A stretch of 64,000 nucleotides of DNA from Pyxicephalus adspersus (taxonomy: Eukaryota; Chordata; Amphibia; Anura; Pyxicephalidae), in NCBI RefSeq assembly GCF_032062135.1, contig NC_092868.1:51538479-51602478 (forward strand), written 5' to 3'. The notes beneath the pieces are model-generated. The model searched no databases, was not told where the DNA came from, and was given only the letters and a program-made list of their open reading frames with translations. Made by a program: the position numbers and the translations under genes. The stretch's first letter is position 1. Every line of letters begins with the position of its first letter. Positions 44,095 to 55,700 of the stretch are shown here, in pieces.

Positions 44095-46115
44095 CCTTTA
44101 CCTAAGCTGGTCACTGCACAGCACCTTTGGCATTAATTTGGCTTATGTGAGCATTTTTTAGTTATGAATTCCTTCTCATTTTATCGGCCAAATCCCTTGT
44201 TCGTTTCCCCTTTCTCAGTGACTTTAGTAGCTAAATATCCCTGACATAGCTCATGGCTCTCCTCTTCTCATAAGTTTTCACTGATTTTTATTTGCCTTTC
44301 CTGTTCTCATGTCTTAATATCCCGAAGTAAAATTATACTTGGAAAGCATCACCCCAAAAATGAAATACCTATTACTGTACAGTGCTATGCAATGTCCTGG
44401 GGATTCAATAAGTCAGTGACACAATAAAATATTCTATTGAATATCTTGGGGGGGGGGGGCAAGGTGCTATAGTTGCACAGAAACATTGATATTTTTTCAT
44501 CCACTTTTGAAAGTCATGGTTGTGGCTACAGAAGTGAAGTTTTCCTCTAAAGTTCCTATTGAAGTGCCAGAACTTAGCCAGCCCATCCTATAGAAGTCCT
44601 TCTGACAGCAAAACCAATCACATACACACAGTCAGCTCTTTTTGCTTTATCCAATAAAAGTGACAATTTACAGATCCTGTCATGATGAGGTCGACCTTTC
44701 ACAGTATGAAGTTCTCTTTAAATCTCCATACTATAACCCAGCCTTTGTAAGGTATTGGAATTATTTTTGCTGGCTGTATTGTACTATGAATCCTATGACC
44801 AAAATTCGATTGTTTGCTGATAGCATTGCGGTCATTGATATGTTGTGTTTAGCACAATCCATCAAAAGTTTTTGCTGACTTTATTATCTGTAGAAACAAA
44901 ATTCTCCTTTTCTATCCTGTGCTAGTGGAATGAAAGGGATTGGCTGGTTTTATAGGTTGAACAAAAAGTCCAATTGAAGAACCAATGGAAATATAAGTAC
45001 ATTGAAAATCCTGCTTCTACAGAACCCTAGGCCCATAGGTGATCCAGAAGGCTAAAAACCTTTATGAAGCATGTTAATTCATAGAAAATATTACTTTCTG
45101 CTCCTCCAGATATTCTGTGGATTTTTAGAAATCCCTGTAGTCATCTCTATTTTTTCTATGCTGAAGCACATCTGTACAATAATAGGATGGTGAAGGATGG
45201 ATTAAAGGTCTGCTTGATTCTTTTATTGGTAAAGCTTGGTGTGTATTTTGGAAGCCCTATGAAGTGCCTTAATATCTGGTGATGATAACGTGTAGCTCCG
45301 GTGCCTTCCGTTGCCCGTATTGTGCTGGATGAGAGGTGTCACAACAAGCTTGTCTATGAAGCGCATATTTTCCTCTATGCGGTTCCTGTACATTATTAGT
45401 CCCTTAATGTAGAGATTTATTTTCCTAGAGAAGCTAGTGGTTACCTAGTCTGAACCTGCACACCAGCATGTAAAGGGAACCTGTCACAGCATTGATTTTC
45501 CTGGGAATAGACCTCTGTACATTTCAGCTGACTATTTCTTGCATCGTATGATGTCACAGTCATAAATATATATTAAGGTCTTCATGTCTATGTGTAAATT
45601 GTTTAAAACATATCCATACCATGTAGTATGAGTTTCATCCTCTGCTTGAGTAGAAAATGACATTTCAGAGCAAGAGTTTGAATGTTTGTAGACTGTAGTG
45701 CAGCACCGGTCTTCCTCCACTTTATTAATACTGCCAGTATTTTCAGTCTGTGTGTAATGTTACTTTCCATTAGAAGAAGTTCTCAAGTACAAATTATCCG
45801 CTTCTCCGCTAATTAGCACAAAACAGGCGAGGGCTTTGTAGGGTCTGAGCACATCTCGTACGGGCTGATTTCTTGTAAGGCCTGGGACCTTCAGACAGCC
45901 CTCTGCTCCTCCATGGAAGTGAGGATGATGGTTGTTAGGATAAGAGCCGGAATCTGATTGCCATGGATTCTATTTAAACCCTTTTTATTCATAGGGCAAA
46001 ATATTGCAATGTACACTTTTACACTGTTAATAGTTATTATTCTATTGTTGCTTTTTGTTTCCTTGTATGTATCTGACCTTCATTGTGTAAACTTGTAGAG
46101 AACCAAAGGCAGCTC
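44095..46115 (+). other. Probable 3' UTR and intergenic sequence of the fusion gene
   Basis: Unique-looking AT-rich DNA without exon signal. 45770-45970 and 45290-45440 look less degenerate than the repeats around them and could be UTR or regulatory sequence; untested. Confidence 0.35.
44423..44428 (+). terminator. Candidate poly(A) signal, proximal (fusion gene)
   Basis: AATAAA about 750 nt after the stop. A second candidate, AATAAA at 46118-46123, would give a 2.4-kb 3' UTR. No transcript evidence to choose. Confidence 0.35.
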
Positions 46116-46117
46116 CT

Positions 46118-46123
46118 AATAAA
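46118..46123 (+). terminator. Candidate poly(A) signal, distal (fusion gene)
   Basis: AATAAA in the context GGCAGCTCCTAATAAAGAG, preceded by a T-rich, unique stretch (46020-46080) that looks like UTR. It lies just before a LINE fragment. Confidence 0.4.
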
Positions 46124-46314
46124 GAGAATTATTTATCTTTTCAGAATTGGAAAATGTTTGGTTATTGGAATCATCTGTTCAACACGTGAAAGTTTTAATC
46201 CTTTAGAAACATTATTGGAAGGAATCCTAAATAGATTGTGATTGTTGTGTAAGATCCTAGGACTCCTAATTAGAATAATTTTGATTTCGTATGCACTGAA
46301 TAATTTAATAGAGT

Positions 46315-46915
46315 TTAATAGAGCAGCCGGACTCATCCATTTTCCCCACCGCTCCTCTTCTGCTGCCTCTCTCTGTAGTTCTCTCCATTGGCTTCCATTT
46401 CACCTTAGAATCAAATCCAAGCTCCCGTGCTTTGCCTTTAAATCCTTCCACAGTTCTTGTCCCACTTACATTTCTGACCTGATTGAAAAATACTTCCCTA
46501 GCCGCTCTCTCCGCTCCTCTAATGACCTACTAATGACTTCCTCACTCATAACCTCATCACATGCACAGCTCCAAGACTTTTCTAGAGCTGCTCCAACTCT
46601 CTGGAATGGTCTTCCTCCTCCTATTCGGCTTGCTCTTACTTTCTGCTCATTTAAGAGTGCTCAAAACCCATTTTTTTCAAACTTGCCTACCCATCTTCTT
46701 CTGTCTTTTGAAACCATCACTACTTCCCACCATTCCATATCCCCCTCCTATTGTGTGTAAATTTCCCCACCTACTAGATTGTAAGCTCTTCAGGGCAGGA
46801 TCCTCTCCTCCTCCTGTGTCACTATATTCGTCTGTCATTTGCAACCCCTATTTAATGTACAGTGCTGCTTAATATGTTGGCGCTATATAAATCCTGTATA
46901 ATAATAATATAAAAC
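46315..46915 (+). mobile_element. L2-type LINE 3' end with remnant of reverse transcriptase ORF
   Basis: Best copy in the window. The frame 46242-46760 reads the end of a CR1/L2-type ORF2: SLHWLPFHLRIKSKLPCFAF, then PTYISDLIEKYFPSRSLRSS, then AAPTLWNGLPPPIRLA and SFKSAQNPFF. The 3' UTR (AGATTGTAAGCTCTTCAGGG) and tail (ATGTTGGCGCTATATAAATC, then AATAAT) follow. 5'-truncated and inactive. Confidence 0.85.
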
Positions 46916-47118
46916 AATACATAAACAGATTACCTTCAGTGAAAACAAAATGGTAAATCATTTACTCTGTCATTGACTTTCAGGCAGTTTTTCTGGTATA
47001 AGAATTTGATTTCCAAAGTAAGTCCTATAGAGGCAGCACGGAATGCTCCTTTTTTGGTGCAATCTTTAGAAACAATGGCAGATTAGGAATCTGTGGGGTC
47101 TCTCCTTATGGATCACTC

Positions 47119-47704
47119 TTTTTTGACCTTTTTAACATGGGGGAACCCCTGAAATAACTTTCACGTTTTCAGGGAACCCCGGCTATAATTACTATATCAA
47201 GAGCTCACAGTACATTAGTGTGGTAGTAAGTGGGAAGAATGCCTCTTAGGTTGGGTACACAGGTGCAATAATTGTCCTTGGAAAGGATCTTTCACAATCC
47301 TTTCCAACGACAAAAGACTGAACGATGCATGAACAAGCGCTGTACATACAGCCCCATTCTGCTCTATGAAAAAGGGAGGGGGAGAACGACGGAGCAGCAC
47401 CCCGCTGCTCTCTCTCTCTCTCTCTCTCTCCACTTTCATTACGGTCGTTCGTGGATCCGCCAGGGCGGACGACGAGCGCTGTACACACGCTAGATTCTCG
47501 TCTGATATCAGCCCTGAGGCAATCAGATGAGAATTATCGTACGTGTGTACGTAGCCTTACATTGCTAACTAGTGGGAAGAATGTCACCCCACAAAAAGCC
47601 TAAAAGATGATTGGTGTCACCTAAACTGACCTGAGAGGAACAAACTCAACAAGCTCATTGCTTAGTGAACCCCTAGTAACCTAGAGAAACCCTGCTTGAG
47701 AAAC
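47119..47704. mobile_element. hAT-type MITE (CCTCAACC family), copy 2, split by another MITE
   Basis: GACCTTTTTAACATGGGGGA, GAACCCC and AGTGGGAAGAATGCCTCTTA precede a Harbinger MITE (47249-47556). TTACATTGCTAACTAGTGGG and ACCTAGAGAAACCCTGCTTG follow it. The two halves join when the insert is removed. Confidence 0.65.
47249..47556. mobile_element. PIF/Harbinger-type MITE, copy B, inside a hAT-type MITE
   Basis: Left end GGTTGGGTACACAG, right end GTGTGTACGTAGCC, flanked by TTA (47246-47248) and TTA (47557-47559). Contains a CT microsatellite at about 47408-47431. Confidence 0.82.
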
Positions 47705-48704
47705 CATTTTAGAACATTTTATTTGATTTTTAAATTGGAATTCTTTTTTTGACTACAGGTATAAGGAAGTGATACAGATCAAAATGGGCATTTTTTTTAT
47801 TTTACTTTTCTTGGTTCTGCAGTCTGGGTATGTACTCTTACAAAGTAGTTGTCAAACTTTCTCATACTTTTCACCAGGTTGTCAGTTAAATCATTGAGAT
47901 GATAGAGAGAGTTTCCAGCAATAGTAGAATTTATTAGGAAGGACGAGAGGGAGATCACCTCAGTTATAAATATTAGAAGTCATATAGCAATCTTACATAT
48001 CAGATTGTTAAACAGCATCAGGATGTTCACCTGAGACAATCTCAAATATTGAAACTCTGGTGTCCAAGGCTTAACTCTTAATAATTCTGTCACAAATCAC
48101 ATAACACACAGGAAAACCAATCTTATTTCTTTATTACATGACATAGAAAAAAAAACAAATCACAACAAAAAATACATTTTGTTCTCCCATCAATATTACA
48201 TCTTACAAATAATGTATATACAATCAAGTATGGACTACAGAGTACTAATACTACCCATTCAAAGCCTCAGATTATCTGCACAACCTGAACAAAGAAATGT
48301 ATCTTAAAGCAATAAAGTGCTTTAAAATGCAACTGCATCCAACGCTCGTCCACACGTAAACACTGGGGTGGCCCCGTCCAACAGGACAAAAGGCGGTGAG
48401 TTCACTATAATGATTAAGGAGGTTACTTATTCTCTGTTAAAGTGTTCATTATAATATTTTACATTTTCTTTAGACCTTTTAAATGTGTCACTTGGAGATT
48501 TTAGAGTGGAGACAACTTGATTGGTGAGTGAACCTTCATTTTTTTTACTTTATTATGTATTGACTAGGAATCTATGTGCCTAACATGTCCCTTATACTAA
48601 AGGTACCCAGGAAAGCTGTTTCTGTTAAGTTTAAATATTTCAGCCACCACTGCTCTTTTGAGAAATCATTCCCTGATATTGTATTGACGATCTCCCGAGC
48701 CCTT
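47705..48704. other. Intergenic, nothing recognised
   Basis: AT-rich, no exon or named repeat seen. Confidence 0.35.
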
Positions 48705-48705
48705 T

Positions 48706-48793
48706 GCAGCTCCCATTGGTTCCTCCTGCTGACCTCCTCGTTCATGTATTCTGTAATGCATGGAGGTCAGAATAAGGAACCAATGGGAGCTCC
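48706..48793. repeat. Strong hairpin, 32-bp arms with 24-nt loop
   Basis: Arm GCAGCTCCCATTGGTTCC..GACCTCC (48706-48737) and arm GGAGGTCAG..GGAACCAATGGGAGCTCC (48762-48793) are inverse with about 4 mismatches. Short flanks and one copy in this window. Could be a pre-miRNA-like foldback, a MITE relic, or chance. Confidence 0.7.
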
Positions 48794-50525
48794 ATAGGAC
48801 CCAGAAGATTAACACCTAGATGTGTAGGTTACATTTGGGGTTGTAATGATTTCTCAGTATTGAGGTTGGGTAGCAGTAAGGGTTCACAGTCTTACAGGTA
48901 TGCTTTGATTTGGAATATTTGACAAGGTCGCTTTATGTACCTACCAGCTATGCAGTGCCTGATGTAAACCGTAATCCATTGCCATTGGGAAACCAAATAA
49001 AACCCAATTGAAATAATAGAAACAGATATCCAGCCATGCATGAACTTTACTAACAAGCTCTTCTGTTAATTAGTCTTTATTTGTGCACAGTGTTTGTAGT
49101 GCAGTATAACCGGCACCAGACCTGGTCAGGCACTCCATCTTTATTCCTCAGCAATACCGTTTTTTGGGGAGGGGTCTGTATTCCTAAACATAAAAATATT
49201 AGGCGTCCTCACATACCACTATAAAAAGCTAGAAAATCTGAGTGCTGTTTGGGCTCAAATCAAAATCCCAATTAGTTTGATGCCAATAGAAAGCTTGTTC
49301 CTTGGTTTGCGGAAGGAAGTAACCAGTCATAGATATTTGAACCTGGTGGCATCTGCAGCCCCAGGCTTGTCGAGGACTTGTCAATACTTAAATCCTTTTG
49401 TAATTCAATTACTTCTTATTTGTTTCTCATTCTGTTTTTACCAACAAATATTAGTATGTTGCACATAGAATGAAATGTATTCCTGTGTACATGTATAAAA
49501 TTGTGTATATATCACGTGTAAAGCATATCCTTGCCCTGCAAGGTGTACTGAGTACAATATACATATATATTACAAAGAAACGTGAAATAAAAGTACTATG
49601 GGTCACTGACAGCTGGAGAGCATAAAGGGGGTTGCTGGTGGTACAATTTATTACCATGATTATACATTTTGCCCTAAAGTAGCACCCTAGGGGTCACTCC
49701 CCATAATCCCCTCTCCCCCAGATCAAAACTGTAACTGAAATTTCAGTCCTCCGAAGTGGATGGATGAATCTCTTATCTGCCTAGTTATCCCCGGGTGGGG
49801 GCATATCACATAAATACTGCCATGTGTAGCATACACAATAGTGACAATCCTGGGCACGTATGGGGTGGAATCCTCATAGTCAGACCCCGTGGGTTGCCAG
49901 GATTGCAGGTAGCTAATGCAATTTACATGCTGGTATAGTAATGAGAAGTCTGATCTCCATGTGTAGTCTGGAATTCCTCTTACAGTTTATATCAGGATGG
50001 GAGATGTGAAATACAGTTGTTATATCTGCCATACATATAATATGGTACAACGCTGTGTATTATTCTGGTGCCTTATAAAGGGTGATGCATTTTTCATGAA
50101 GTGTTGGTCTTCAAATTAACAAAATGTACCAAATCACAAGATTAATAACAACTATTCCGGGACTATTGTCATTGTCCTTCCCTTTCAGATTTACTACATT
50201 GTGTAGGAGAATGACATAGAGAGGCTCATTGGCTGTTATGGATATCATACGCTACCCTCAGTCAGGAAACCATGGGAAGTGAAATCTGCAGAATGTTACC
50301 ATTGTAAATTGTTAGTTGCAGCAGTTTTGGGCCTTTTTTTTTCTTTTTGTAAATTATTGAAAATCTGTTTTAATTATAGGTGTAAGTGGCTTAAACAGAA
50401 CCTCCAGTCTGATGTCATAAAAAAGGTAACCTGTTTATGTAATACAGTAACTTGCTTGCTCAGACCTTGGTCACATGGTATATGCTAGTGGATTTTAGGA
50501 GATCTGGCCAATCATTGCCTCAGTC
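48794..50525. other. Intergenic, nothing recognised
   Basis: Between the hairpin and a hAT-type MITE. No exon identified. Confidence 0.35.
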
Positions 50526-50530
50526 TAAAC

Positions 50531-50774
50531 CAGACTTCCTCAACCAAGGCTTTATGAAACCGTGGAGGTTCCTTGAACAATTTGTGACTCGGGTCAGTTT
50601 AACTGACCCCAGTGATCCTTTTGGCTTATCTGCAAGGGTGACATTCTTCCCAATGGCCAGCAATTTAAGCGGCGTTCTTCCTACTACCCACCACATTAAT
50701 GTACTGTGATCTGTGGATATATTAAATATAGCCGGGGTTCCCTGAAAGCTATTTCAAGGGTTTCCACGTTTAGA
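50531..50774. mobile_element. hAT-type MITE (CCTCAACC family), copy 3
   Basis: Begins CAGACTTCCTCAACCAAGG. The right part reads, inverted, AACCCTTGAAATAGCTTTCA and GGGAACCCCGGCTATA, as in 47119-47704. Opposite orientation to the other two copies. Confidence 0.65.
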
Positions 50775-51052
50775 CCACGTGTTTCTGTCATTCTCCTATG
50801 TGACTGATGCTCTAGGAGTGCTGGAAGGATACACAATTTGTCTTGTTGAATGCACAAAGATTTTCATAGAGTATGGAGGTTGTACCAGTGGTCGTGAGGT
50901 TTGGGAGGTGACCAGGCTACATTGCAAAATCACAGTACAGAAAAAGGAGGTCGCTGCCTTGGTTTACAAATCTTTTGGTAGAAGTCAGTTCCTTTATCTG
51001 TATGGCTGGTTTTCAGATTCCATGTGGTATAACGTTAAGCCTGACACACTGG

Positions 51053-51274
51053 CCCTGATTTATTAAAGCTCTCCAAGGCTGGAGAGAATACACTTTCAGC
51101 AGTGAAGCTGAGTGATCCAGCAACCCTGGGATGGATCTGGTCCAGGATTGAAAACATTTGCTAACAAATAGCTAATGACTTTTAGGAAATCCATTACAGG
51201 TTTGCTGGATTACCCAGCTTCACTGATGAAAGTGTAGTCTCCCCAGCCTTGGAGAACTTTAGTAATACACGGGG
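51053..51274. mobile_element. Palindromic MITE, copy 3, best preserved
   Basis: The left half CCCTGATTTATTAAAGCTCT, CCAAGGCTGGAGAG, GTGAAGCTGAGTGATCCAGC is inverted in the right half (CCAGCTTCACTGATGAAAGT, CCCAGCCTTGGAGAACTTTA) with high identity. Spacer about 55 bp. Non-coding. Confidence 0.8.
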
Positions 51275-51379
51275 TAACGGACTACTCCAAGGGTAATGTG
51301 TTAGTGAATTAAGTGTTCTACAAGTGACCCCTGTTTGTTACAGCACACACAAGGACATCAAAATAAGTCAGGATTTCAA

Positions 51380-52444
51380 ACAAGTTATCTGCTGTAAAGT
51401 CATCCAAAATTCACTTTAAATTTTGGATTTATTTGGGATAGATTTTAAATATAACAGTAACCAAAGCAATTTATTTTTAAATCTATTTACATCTACACAA
51501 ATACGCGACAACAAAGTACATTTCTCCCAATTCATATAAAAAGTTTTAAATATGAACACACTGAAGGACCATTTGCTTAAGTACAAGGAAGAAAAAATAA
51601 TATTAAATACATCCACTTGTAAAAGAGACAACTTGACCAATGCCAAATCCAGCGTCTTTTTTTATGATTTCGTCTTCTTGCCTGATAATCTCTAGAAAAA
51701 GGCGCCTACCAGGCCAAACTCAGGACTCCGCCTCCGAAGAGGGATCATGATTATTTTATATTACAGATAAATAAAACTAAATTAATATACCATTTAGTAT
51801 CCAAGAAATATATACACAAGAAAGGGCTCAGTCAAAGTCAATGATGGATTTTTGCGCCCCTAAAACGCAGCGGAGATGACTGAGGTTTGTGTTTATTACA
51901 CCATTTTTGGTGCAGTTCTGCAGCTCCATATCATGTTTTCCTTAAAACATGTTCTGTTTAAAACTCAATAACGTCACAAGCACAACTATAAAGGATACGA
52001 ATAAAATACTTTTTTGGCAGTTCAGTACACTTCAAGAACTATTTGATTCTCAAGTTTTTATCCCATCAAAGTGTTTCCTGTACCAATCAATGGCTGACGT
52101 AGCGGTAGATGCACCAATGTGTCGGATTGGCAGATCTCCCAATCCATGTGGGAGTGTTAGCCATCATAAGAAGTAAATGGAAAAATAAAGAAGTTATTTT
52201 CACTCATGAGTTACCAGCTACATTGCCCATGGCTCATTACGGCCTGCTGTGGTGGCAGCTTTACTAAATTGGTTTGGAAAAATCTGACGTGATGCTCGGA
52301 TAATCCCTGGAAACTCTGATGAGCACCTTGTTGTGGGCAAACCCCAATCGTTTTGGCTTCTTGTCATGGCTGCTTGCTGTTCTGACATTTTCTTGGATTC
52401 ACCAAGAATATTTTTGGTTGGCTTGGTTTTCAAGGTGTAGAGTG
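51380..52444 (-). other. Probable 3' UTR of tp73
   Basis: Unique AT-rich sequence directly after the tp73 stop on the minus strand. AATAAA words at 51892-51897, 51470-51475 and 51428-51433 are candidate poly(A) signals. No transcript evidence. Confidence 0.45.
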
Positions 52445-52765
52445 TTAGTTAATATCGGATTCGGCAAACTCTTCTTTGATGGAGTGTTTGCGAGCCTTGC
52501 AGTCAGGTAAATCGAAACCAAAGTCTGTCCAGTCATCAGGACCGGAGCGGTTGGGAATGGTGATGGTGTGACGCACACGGAAATGTACAGCCTCCATGAC
52601 ACGCTGGCGCTGAAGCTCTCCGGAACTGCCGATGGAAATAGTAGAGGCGTTGCTGCTGGAGCGGATGAGCTGTTGAGCGCCGTAGTCATGACCTTTGTTC
52701 AACTCTTGGATTCCCCGCCAGATTATAGCTTTGTAGTGTTCTGGAATCTTCAGTGCTCCTAGATC
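52445..52765 (-). CDS. tp73: tp73 exon 14: SAM second half and C-terminus
   Basis: Acceptor TGGCAG|GATCTA. Encodes [20 protein letters not shown], then [20 protein letters not shown] and a p73-type end ([30 protein letters not shown]) with TAA at 52447-52445. Confidence 0.97.
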   Translation of the reverse strand, partial: DLGALKIPEHYKAIIWRGIQELNKGHDYGAQQLIRSSSNASTISIGSSGELQRQRVMEAVHFRVRHTITIPNRSGPDDWTDFGFDLPDCKARKHSIKEEFAESDIN

Positions 52766-55700
52766 CTGCCATGCAGAAGAAAGAATAATAGCTTAGATCA
52801 TCAACCTCAAACAGTTAACTGTAACTTACTTACTACAGATAAATAATTTCTATACATACACAACAAAACATCCCCCCACTCCAAAAAAAAAAAATTACTT
52901 ATCACATTTATAAAATGCTGAAATGACTAATTATCTGCGGTCTGTGCAGTATTAAGGGATGTTTGATTGTATGGTATCACAATAACTGTAAGCAAATGAA
53001 CTACAGTAGCATTCACTTTAAATGATACCAAAATTCACACAGTGCAGCACAACACATCTGCCTGGAGCTTCTTTGGGTGAGTTTATGCCAAGCCAAGGTG
53101 CGCTGCCCTAACACACCGCTACATACACGTCAGATGATTCTCGTTCGATTATCGCCTTAGGGCTGATATCGGATGAGAATCTGCGTGTGTACATTGCTCG
53201 TTGTCCCAACAAACGTCCTGGCGGATCAACGGACGACGAACAAGGAATGATCATAATGAAAGCGAAGGGGAGAGAGCATAGTGGGGTGCCGGTCTGTCGT
53301 TCTCCTCCTTTCCCTCTTCATAGAGCAGAATGGAGTTGTATGTACAGCACTCGTTTATGCATCGTGCAGTCATTTGTCACTGGAAAAGATCCTTTCCACC
53401 GACAATTATTGAACACCTCCAATCTAAATTGTAGCCTAAGCAGTATTGCCGTCAGAGTGGTGATCACCTCCATTAATTAATTCATGAATGTCAGATTTAA
53501 ATACTGAAAGTCAGTCTGCAAAAAACGTAAACCCCGCTAAAGAAGTGGCCCCTGCAAAGTGATCGTACTAATAGAAAAATGTCAATATTTGCAAACAAAA
53601 AAAAATGCTATTTTCCTGCCCTTCATCATTTAAGATTCAGACTGTCTATTGGAAATGGATTAGGGAAGCCATAAACTATGCTTAGCATTATATTCTAACA
53701 TTGCTCCCCCACATATCTGTCACTGTCTGCCTAATATTTCTAGGTTGTCGTCGGCTCCTCTTGTTCAGCCCTCTCTATGGCCCTGTTCTATTACACTCAT
53801 AATATTTCTATTTTCTCTTTACGTACATCTGTTACTCATTCACACCAATCTTTTGCAGATGATACAAGCATGCTCAGATTAAATATCATGACATGTTAGC
53901 TCATGAACATACATAACACGTTATATCAGGACACGACACAGAAATGTGACAACATTGTACTGATCATGATTAGGAATAATAAGCATTTGACAAAGCAATG
54001 TAAAAATTATAACATGTAACTGATTTACTGGAAATATAAAGTGTTCCTTTGACAGCCCTCTCTGAATCTAATTCTACTTTTAGGCTCAGACCTATAGCAA
54101 AATGCAGTGCAATCCCTAGAAACCAATCAGAATACAGCGCTCATGTATCCAATGTTTAGTAGGTTCTGGGTTTGTTATCAATAACTTTATTAATATCTCC
54201 CTGTAGTAATAACTCCTAGCAGTGCATCTTGGTGTGTTTTAATAGGCTATTTACAGGGAATATCACTGATCCTGGAGATGATGTACACAGCAGGGGGATG
54301 TATAGAGTGTGGCAGTGTCTCTGCAAAGGCCTTTCCACCCGACCCTTCCTACAATTACTTCATGAGAAATCCTTCACTGACCCTTCCTCGTAGTCTATCA
54401 TGTAATGGTGTTGGGACTTAGCAAAAAGCATTGCCACAAGGAAGGCAGTCACATGCTCCTCTATTCCCGTAAATGCTGAATATTGTAGATAGCTATGAAG
54501 AAGCAAGGCCTGGAATAGCTTCTTTGCCTCCAGTTCTTGCATTGAAGACATTTAGTACCAGGCAGAAGTTAGTAGCTATTATTCTAGATGGTGGCAAATG
54601 TAGGAAGATAAAGTGTGCAATTATCATTGCTGGTGTGTTACACACAAAATAGCGCAAAGAGACAAACTTAGCATGCAGTAAATGTAGAAGATTCATGCAA
54701 TAAAAGTTTTTGTAAAAGAAAAAAAAAAAAGAATACAAAAACTGACAAATGGTTCAATTTTTCCATGCTAATGTTATAATGTATATAAGATTTATCAATG
54801 AATGTGATCTCCAGCCAAATACTTGAAGGGCAGCCCCTCGTGTGTCAGTATAAAACTAATGCATTAATTAAAGATAAAATCCTGGTGGTTGCTTTTTGAA
54901 TAGAAAAAAAAATTCCCGTAGAACATTGAGAGGGTTTTGGTTATGGTTATCTCCCCCCCACCCCCAATGAGGTAAGCCTGTGGATTTACAATGGATTGAA
55001 TATTTTACATATTAAAAAAGTGTCTGATCTCTAAAATATTGTTTTCAAGGGTTTGGAAGTGTTGTGGTGATGAATGAAATGAAGATCTTGGGATGGCTGA
55101 GAGTTGCAGGATGAGAAAAGTAAGAATGGTAAAGAACTGACTAGTGTCTTGTATTAGGTATGTGAAGTTACATTATTTTAAAACAATGGTTGCAGCCACA
55201 TTTATCAAAAAGTAAATGGGAAATGTCAAAAACAAACCTTTTCTCTCTTGTGGTCGGTTCACTGATCAGTGACATGGCACCAGTCACATGCCCACATCCA
55301 ATGGGTTTGTTTGCAGAAACCGAGTATCTGTGCCTGGCTGGAATGTTTTTGACATTACGCTTTGGATTATCATCTTGAATAAAACATGGCCAAGTCTGAT
55401 CTAAGGCAAAGGTCTGCTTTATTGTAGTGTGAAAATAGGGCTATGATGTGTCCAACAGCAACCAGAAACCTTTACTGGACAAATTGTCCTGTACAGGTTT
55501 ATTCATTAACGCACAATGCAGTAAAATCTAAGATTTTTTAGGCACTTTATTAAATTAAAGCCCAGTTGGAGTTTCCCATAAATAGAAGCACTGCAGGAAC
55601 TGTTGAAAGGCTGCAGTTTATTGGTAACGCCCCCTGCTGAGTCAATACTGCCACTGCAATCAGAGAGTGCAGCTCACTGGAGTAATAGTTTGTTTTACAG

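Noticed and set aside
55190..55378. 62-codon frame in tp73 intron 13 as an alternative exon
   Set aside because: Plus strand, opposite to tp73; no splice or domain support.
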